Part shown: piece after piece, positions 60,351 through 64,000 of the stretch
Layout of the letters: the number at the start of each line of letters is the position of its first letter
How positions within the stretch are numbered: the first letter of the stretch is position 1
The notes under the pieces: model-generated
The model's database searches: none
Seen by the model: only the letters and a program-made list of their open reading frames with translations
What the model was told of the DNA's origin: nothing
Program-made: the position numbers and the translations under genes
NCBI RefSeq assembly: GCF_001735805.1
Contig: NZ_CP017248.1
Span: forward strand, 5,146,001 to 5,210,000
Source: Streptomyces fodineus
GTDB lineage: Bacteria > Actinomycetota > Actinomycetes > Streptomycetales > Streptomycetaceae
Reading direction: 5' to 3'
Length of the DNA stretch: 64,000 bases

Positions 60351-60446
60351 CACTGACGCACTGACGCACTGACGCACTGACGCACTGACGCACTGACGCA
60401 CTGACGCACTGACGCACTGACGCACTGACGCACTGACGCACTGACG
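60351..60446. repeat. 12 perfect copies of the octamer CACTGACG
   Basis: The 96-bp array runs without interruption from 60351 to 60446, in the gap between the LysR gene and the SHOCT gene. An array this uniform is unusual in Streptomyces and is prone to slippage. The repeat is intergenic and ends about 37 bp before the SHOCT start, so copy number could alter promoter spacing. Confidence 0.95.
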
Positions 60447-60483
60447 GCATCGACGTAGCCGCGGGCCGAGGGAAGTGATCGGC

Positions 60484-60762
60484 ATGATGTGGTACGACGG
60501 CGGATGGGGCTGGGGCGGCTGGTTCCTCATGACCGTCTTCATGGTGCTGTTCTGGGCCGTCCTGATCGTCGGCCTCGTCGCGATGGTTCGCTACCTCGGC
60601 GGTACGCGACACCACCAGCAGCCCGGCTCGCCTCCACCGTCCGGCGACGGCGGCTGGCAGGACCGACGAGCCGAGAGCCTGCTCGCCGAGCGGTTCGCCC
60701 GCGGGGAGATCGACGAGGACGAGTACGAACGCCGGCTCACGGTGCTCCGGGAGCACCGGTGA
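60484..60762 (+). CDS. SHOCT-domain small membrane protein
   Basis: The ATG at 60484 is preceded by GGGAAG. The 92-residue product begins MMWYDGGWGWGGWFLMTVFM, has one membrane span, and ends with a SHOCT motif (AESLLAERFARGEIDEDEYE and RRLTVLREH). Such proteins are common in actinobacteria with unclear function. The octamer array lies in its upstream region. Confidence 0.85.
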   Translation: MMWYDGGWGWGGWFLMTVFMVLFWAVLIVGLVAMVRYLGGTRHHQQPGSPPPSGDGGWQDRRAESLLAERFARGEIDEDEYERRLTVLREHR

Positions 60763-60975
60763 CCCCGTATCACCGCCGAACGGAGTGGTCGGCGGTCGCC
60801 ATTGCGGCGGCGGCCGCGTCCGGCATGTACGCGGAGCTGGACGTCACCAAGTGAGCGAAGGAACCGGCGGCCGCGGAAGCCCGCACCGCACTCGGACGAC
60901 CGCCGCCGGGGCGTAACGCGGAAGCACCCTCACCGCGTGTAAGAGGTGACGTCCGGTCACGAAAGGACAAACACG

Positions 60976-61473
60976 GTGAGGGAAGCACCCGCGGACTACC
61001 TGGAGTTCGCAGTCGCCCGCAGCGGGCCTCTGTTCCGGACGGCCTGTCTGCTCACAGGTGACTGGCACCTCGCCGAGGACCTGGTTCAGGAAACCCTCGC
61101 CAAGATGTACCGCTCCTGGCGGCGGGTCAGCCGGGCGGGCTCCCCGGTGGCCTATGCCGACACGGTGCTGGTGCGCACCTACATCTCCCAGCGCCGCCGG
61201 CGCAGTTCCACCGAGCGCCCCAGCGACGCCCTGCCCGAGACGGCAGGGCCCGCGCCGGACGCGGAGCTGCGGATGGCCTTGCTCGACGGCCTGGCGCAGC
61301 TGACGGCCAAGGACCGCGCGGTGCTGGTGCTCCGTTACTGGGAGGACCGCTCGGTGGAGGAGACCTCTCAGGTCCTCAAGCTGTCGCCGGGAGCTGTCCG
61401 GGCCCGGAGCATGCGCGCTCTGCAACGGCTGCGCGCCCTGCTCGGCGCCGAGCTGGCCGACCTGGCCGCATGA
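60976..61473 (+). CDS. SigE-family RNA polymerase sigma factor
   Basis: The GTG at 60976 has an AAAGGA site. The 165-residue protein has region 2 (ARSGPLFRTACLLTGDWHLA, EDLVQETLAKMYRSW) and region 4 (LTAKDRAVLVLRYWEDRSVE, SQVLKLSPGAVRARSMRALQ). It is the SigE-family subgroup seen also at 8251-8844. The following membrane protein on the same strand is the likely partner or target. Confidence 0.9.
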   Translation: MREAPADYLEFAVARSGPLFRTACLLTGDWHLAEDLVQETLAKMYRSWRRVSRAGSPVAYADTVLVRTYISQRRRRSSTERPSDALPETAGPAPDAELRMALLDGLAQLTAKDRAVLVLRYWEDRSVEETSQVLKLSPGAVRARSMRALQRLRALLGAELADLAA

Positions 61474-61579
61474 CGAGTACGGCCTGACGACGCCGGGCGC
61501 CGTGACGATGCCGTGACGACTCCCAGCGCTTTGACGACGCCCTAGAACGCCCCGGAACCCAGAAGAACGGAAAGCCACC

Positions 61580-62890
61580 ATGTCCCCCGACAAGGACAAC
61601 AAGGACAACAAGGGCAACACGGACGACAAGGAACTCGAGACCCGGGTGACCCGCGCCATGAGCCGCGCCACCGGTGAGTTCCCGCCCCACTCCGCCGACC
61701 TGGTAAAGCGGTCCGTGGCCCGGGGCCGCCGCATGCGGTTGTTCGCCGCGACCCGCATCGCCGTCACGGCCGTCGCGGTCGTCGCGGCGGGCGGCACCCT
61801 GATGGCCACGAGCGCTTTCGGCAGCCATGGTGCCGGCACCCCGGATCAGCAGCGGGCCGGCGCCCCCGTGCGCTCCGCCGAGCAGCCGCCTTCCCGGGCG
61901 CCCTCGTCGATCAGCGGTGACGAGATGATCCGCACGCTCGAGAGCCTGCTGCCGTCCGGCGGGACCGTCTCCGCGGCATCGGGCAGGGCGTCCCAGGCCG
62001 GCCCGCCCGTCGTCTGGCCGGCGGCGAAGCTCACCTACTCCACCCCGCAGGGGTCCTCCGGCATCGACGTCACCCTCACCCGGCTGGATCCCGGCATCCC
62101 CGCCGACCAGCAAGGTGAGGGCGGTTGCCTGCCGGTGGAGGTGCGCCCCTACGACAGGTGCACGACCGAGAAGCTCCCCGGGGGCGCGGTGCTCAACACC
62201 ACCAAGTCCTTCACGTACCCCAACGGCGACACCGGGCAGAAGCGCTGGTACGTGGTACTGACCACCGCTGACAGGGTGCAGCTGACGGTGGAGGAGTTCG
62301 GCGGTGGCGACGAGAAGGGATCGTCCAGTGGAGCCGCTCCGCTGCTGTCCGTCGCCCAGCTGACCTCGATCGTGCGCAGCCCGGCGTGGAACAAGGCCAT
62401 CACCGCGCTGCCGGCCCCGGAGGGAGCCCCTTCCACCACCCCGTCCAAGCACGTACCCGGCGCACGCTTGACCCGGGTGCTGACGTCACACCTGCCCCGG
62501 GGCGGGACCGTCTCCGACCTGAACGCCGGTGACGGCATGGTTCAGCTGGTCTACGACGACGGCCACGGGAAGAACATGGTCGAGGCCGACGCGCAGTACG
62601 CCATGACCGCCGACTTGGCCGGGCACATGGGCTGCGCCGGTGTCTCCGGTCACTGCGAGGCCACGACACTGGCCGACGGCACGCAGGTCAAAAAGGTCCA
62701 GGGCCCCTCGGAGAAGGGCGGGGCGGCCCAGGTGTGGCTGGTCGACACCCTGTATCCGGACGGCCGCCGGGTGGTGGTCCGGGAGGTCAACTCGTACGCC
62801 GAGAGCGCTCCGGTGACACGCCCCCGGCCGGCACTGAGCATGACCCAGCTGCTGAGCACCACGCTCGACAGGCGGTTCTTCGCGGACTGA
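61580..62890 (+). CDS. Membrane-anchored protein downstream of a sigma factor
   Basis: The 436-residue protein starts with a Lys/Asp-rich segment (MSPDKDNKDNKGNTDDKELE), an anti-sigma-like cytoplasmic helix region (RVTRAMSRATGEFPPHSADL), one membrane span (RIAVTAVAVVAAGGTLMATS) and a large extracellular part made of two related halves. Each half has an EMIRTLESLLPSGGTVS or RLTRVLTSHLPRGGTVSDLN start. Genes placed like this after SigE-family sigma factors often encode anti-sigma or sensory proteins, but the sequence does not show the zinc anti-sigma motif. The role is inferred. Confidence 0.75.
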   Translation: MSPDKDNKDNKGNTDDKELETRVTRAMSRATGEFPPHSADLVKRSVARGRRMRLFAATRIAVTAVAVVAAGGTLMATSAFGSHGAGTPDQQRAGAPVRSAEQPPSRAPSSISGDEMIRTLESLLPSGGTVSAASGRASQAGPPVVWPAAKLTYSTPQGSSGIDVTLTRLDPGIPADQQGEGGCLPVEVRPYDRCTTEKLPGGAVLNTTKSFTYPNGDTGQKRWYVVLTTADRVQLTVEEFGGGDEKGSSSGAAPLLSVAQLTSIVRSPAWNKAITALPAPEGAPSTTPSKHVPGARLTRVLTSHLPRGGTVSDLNAGDGMVQLVYDDGHGKNMVEADAQYAMTADLAGHMGCAGVSGHCEATTLADGTQVKKVQGPSEKGGAAQVWLVDTLYPDGRRVVVREVNSYAESAPVTRPRPALSMTQLLSTTLDRRFFAD

Positions 62891-63034
62891 GCATCCGACG
62901 CGGACGCGCACCCGGTACCCGCATGTGACGGGAGTCATGCTCCGCGCGGTCGCCCGGCAAGTAGGAGACGCCCTCCGGAAGGCGCCGGGGCGGCCCGGGG
63001 AACCGACCGAGACCCGAACTGAGCCGGACGAACG

Positions 63035-63072
63035 CCAGAGGGCCGGACCACTTTCGCGGTCCGGCCCTCTGG
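63035..63072 (-). terminator. Terminator 3' of the tRNA-Ser(GGA) fragment
   Basis: A perfect 15-bp stem (63035-63049 with 63058-63072) with an 8-nt loop lies 5 bases beyond the tRNA 3' end on the minus strand. It is presumably the native terminator of tRNA-Ser(GGA) on the chromosomal side. Confidence 0.8.
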
Positions 63073-63077
63073 GCTGG

Positions 63078-63130
63078 CGGAGGATACGAGATTCGAACTC
63101 GTGAGGGGTTGCCCCCAACACGCTTTCCAA
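63078..63130 (-). other. 3' half of tRNA-Ser(GGA): integration junction
   Basis: On the minus strand the sequence runs from the anticodon loop (anticodon GGA at 63128-63126) through the 3' anticodon stem, variable arm and T-arm (TTCGAAT) to the acceptor ATCCTCC and discriminator G. The expected 5' half is absent: upstream bases do not complement the anticodon stem. This is the att copy left at the far end of an element inserted in tRNA-Ser(GGA). The intact gene should lie beyond position 64000. Confidence 0.8.
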
Positions 63131-63226
63131 ATGTTCGTCTGGAGGTTCGGGAGCGATCAGGAGCGTTCTGACCTGCGGCGGAGTGGGGCGCTGGACAGGC
63201 GGTGGACGGGGCCGGACGGGGGTGAA

Positions 63227-63245
63227 TGCAACCAGAACTGCAACC
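63227..63245. repeat. Paired TGCAACC repeats near the att junction
   Basis: TGCAACC at 63227 and 63239 are 12 bp apart, about 100 bp inside the junction. They recall the paired repeats near the tRNA-Arg element ends and may be integrase arm sites. Confidence 0.35.
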
Positions 63246-63289
63246 GGAGGCGGACCTTGATCCACCCGGCGAATCCATGCCGACTCGGC

Positions 63290-63652
63290 TCACAGGCCCG
63301 TAACGGCCTGTCCGGTGAGCGCTTGGGCGATCTGCCAGAGCTGGCCGCCGCGGCTGGCCTTGACGAGAACAACGTCATCGGGGCGGAGGATGGAGCCGAG
63401 GTAGGAGGCAGCGGTGGCGTTGTCGCCCACCAGCGCAATCTCCGGGACCCCTGCTGCGCCCGCCGCAAGGGCGAGCTGCTTGGCGAGGTCCCCTCCGACC
63501 GCCACGACGAGATCGACGCCGACCTCTGCCGCGAAGCGCCCGATCTCTCGGTGGGCTTCAACGGCCTGGTCGCCCAGCTCTAACATCTCTCCGAGTACGG
63601 CGATCCTCCGGCCGCCTGCGGCCTCGGTCGTGTCGCCGTCGGCCTCGGTCAT
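63290..63652 (-). CDS. MurF C-terminal-domain-like protein
   Basis: The ATG at 63652 overlaps the upstream stop (TGATG). The 120-residue product matches only the C-terminal domain of MurF-type ligases: GGRRIAVLGEMLELGDQAVE, AHREIGRFAAEVGVDLVVAV and ILRPDDVVLVKASRGGQLWQ. A full MurF has about 450 residues; the ATP-binding part is missing and does not appear upstream. It may be a truncated accessory copy or a deliberate stand-alone domain coupled to the peptidase gene. Confidence 0.75.
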   Translation of the reverse strand: MTEADGDTTEAAGGRRIAVLGEMLELGDQAVEAHREIGRFAAEVGVDLVVAVGGDLAKQLALAAGAAGVPEIALVGDNATAASYLGSILRPDDVVLVKASRGGQLWQIAQALTGQAVTGL

Positions 63653-64000
63653 CAAGATTCTCCGTTGGGGGTCAGGGGCGCGAAGGTGATCGCGCGGCCG
63701 GCGTAGGAATGGGACAGGCGGCTGAGCGTGACTCGATCGTGTGTCTGGCCCCACGCCGACGGGTCCCGGAAGAGGATCGTCGGATCGGGGCCGTCCTCGT
63801 AGCCGCGAAGGATGACGAGGTGGCCGCCCGAGCGGCCGTCCTCGGGGAACTGCTCGGTCACGGACACGATGAGCGGCGCGTCGCCGAGCCGGCCGAGCAG
63901 TTCTTCGACGGGCACGGGCTCTGCGGCAGAGGGCACTCCCAGGTCGGTCGCCAGGCGCGCGATCCCCGCGTGAAGTGCTCCCCGCGGGGTCAGAACCTCG
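63652..64000 (-). CDS. C39-like papain-fold peptidase (C-terminal part)
   Basis: The frame is open to the window edge (EVLTPRGALHAGIARLATDL leads into GVPSAAEPVP). It contains the catalytic His region SGGHLVILRGYEDGPDPTIL and the downstream Asp in FRDPSAWGQ, as in C39_2-type bacterial peptidases. The catalytic Cys would lie outside the window. It is coupled to the MurF-like gene. The role may be amide-bond hydrolysis or, in this neighbourhood, peptide modification. Confidence 0.75.
   Translation of the reverse strand, partial: EVLTPRGALHAGIARLATDLGVPSAAEPVPVEELLGRLGDAPLIVSVTEQFPEDGRSGGHLVILRGYEDGPDPTILFRDPSAWGQTHDRVTLSRLSHSYAGRAITFAPLTPNGES

Noticed and set aside
60351..60446. CRISPR array
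   Set aside because: The units are 8-bp contiguous tandem repeats without spacers, and no cas genes are present.

Overview
The window is a high-GC actinobacterial chromosome segment, almost certainly from a Streptomyces species. Signs are the strong third-position GC bias, frequent GTG starts, ATGA/GTGA stop-start overlaps, a sigF-sigN sigma-factor pair, a NepA-like spore-wall protein, an SSI-type protease inhibitor and XRE/NUDIX accessory pairs. From memory, the order of the core genes (nepA-like, SigE-family sigma factor, acyl-CoA ligase, PAS pseudokinase, SSI protein, two-component system with glycosyltransferases, sigN, sigF, tadA, upp) resembles the S. coelicolor SCO400x-SCO404x region; I could not align it.

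Layout. 1-2.7 kb: accessory regulator module (XRE-TPR regulator, NUDIX hydrolase, small proteins). 2.9-4.7 kb: tRNA-Ser(UGA), a primase-polymerase-domain protein and the NepA-like protein. 4.7-10.7 kb: a steroid-side-chain-like module (tail of a lost acyl-CoA dehydrogenase, MaoC-DUF35, MaoC, Ltp2-like thiolase), a sigma factor and an acyl-CoA ligase. 10.7-16.2 kb: a 1516-residue degenerate hybrid kinase and an SSI-like inhibitor. 16.3-25.4 kb: accessory region behind tRNA-Ser(GCU) and tRNA-Arg(ACG). It holds a 6-kb element relic between 44-bp tRNA-Arg direct repeats, two broken integrases, tRNA-Phe and tRNA-Ser fragments, a frameshifted DUF5919 regulator, a NUDIX gene, a repeat-rich secreted protein, a DUF4389 protein and a LysR/SDR pair.

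25.4-41.3 kb: MarR/HGxxPAAW, DUF2797, a monooxygenase-like protein, then a probable operon of response regulator, histidine kinase, GT2-GtrA and GT39. Two regulated exporters follow: a DHA2 transporter with a 16-bp-arm palindrome and a TetR gene, and a MarR-controlled DHA2 transporter fused to carboxypeptidase-regulatory-like domains, next to a YceI protein carrying the same domain type. 41.3-51.2 kb: core genes including sigN, sigF, tRNA-Ser(CGA), tadA, upp, a LytR_C protein, HdeD and a HhH-GPD glycosylase.

51.2-55.8 kb: an iron-box-controlled, translationally coupled operon (penicillin-acylase-type Ntn hydrolase, DesC-like siderophore acyltransferase, DUF985 cupin, SDR), the strongest candidate for an undescribed system. 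55.8-63 kb: CopC-CopD copper protein, beta-lactamase-fold serine hydrolase with a divergent LysR regulator, a 12-copy 8-bp microsatellite, a SHOCT protein and a sigma factor with a membrane partner. 63.1 kb to the end: the 3' half of tRNA-Ser(GGA) marks an integration junction, followed by a MurF C-terminal-domain protein and a C39-like peptidase.

All calls come from reading the sequence and remembered family features. No database search, alignment or folding program was run.
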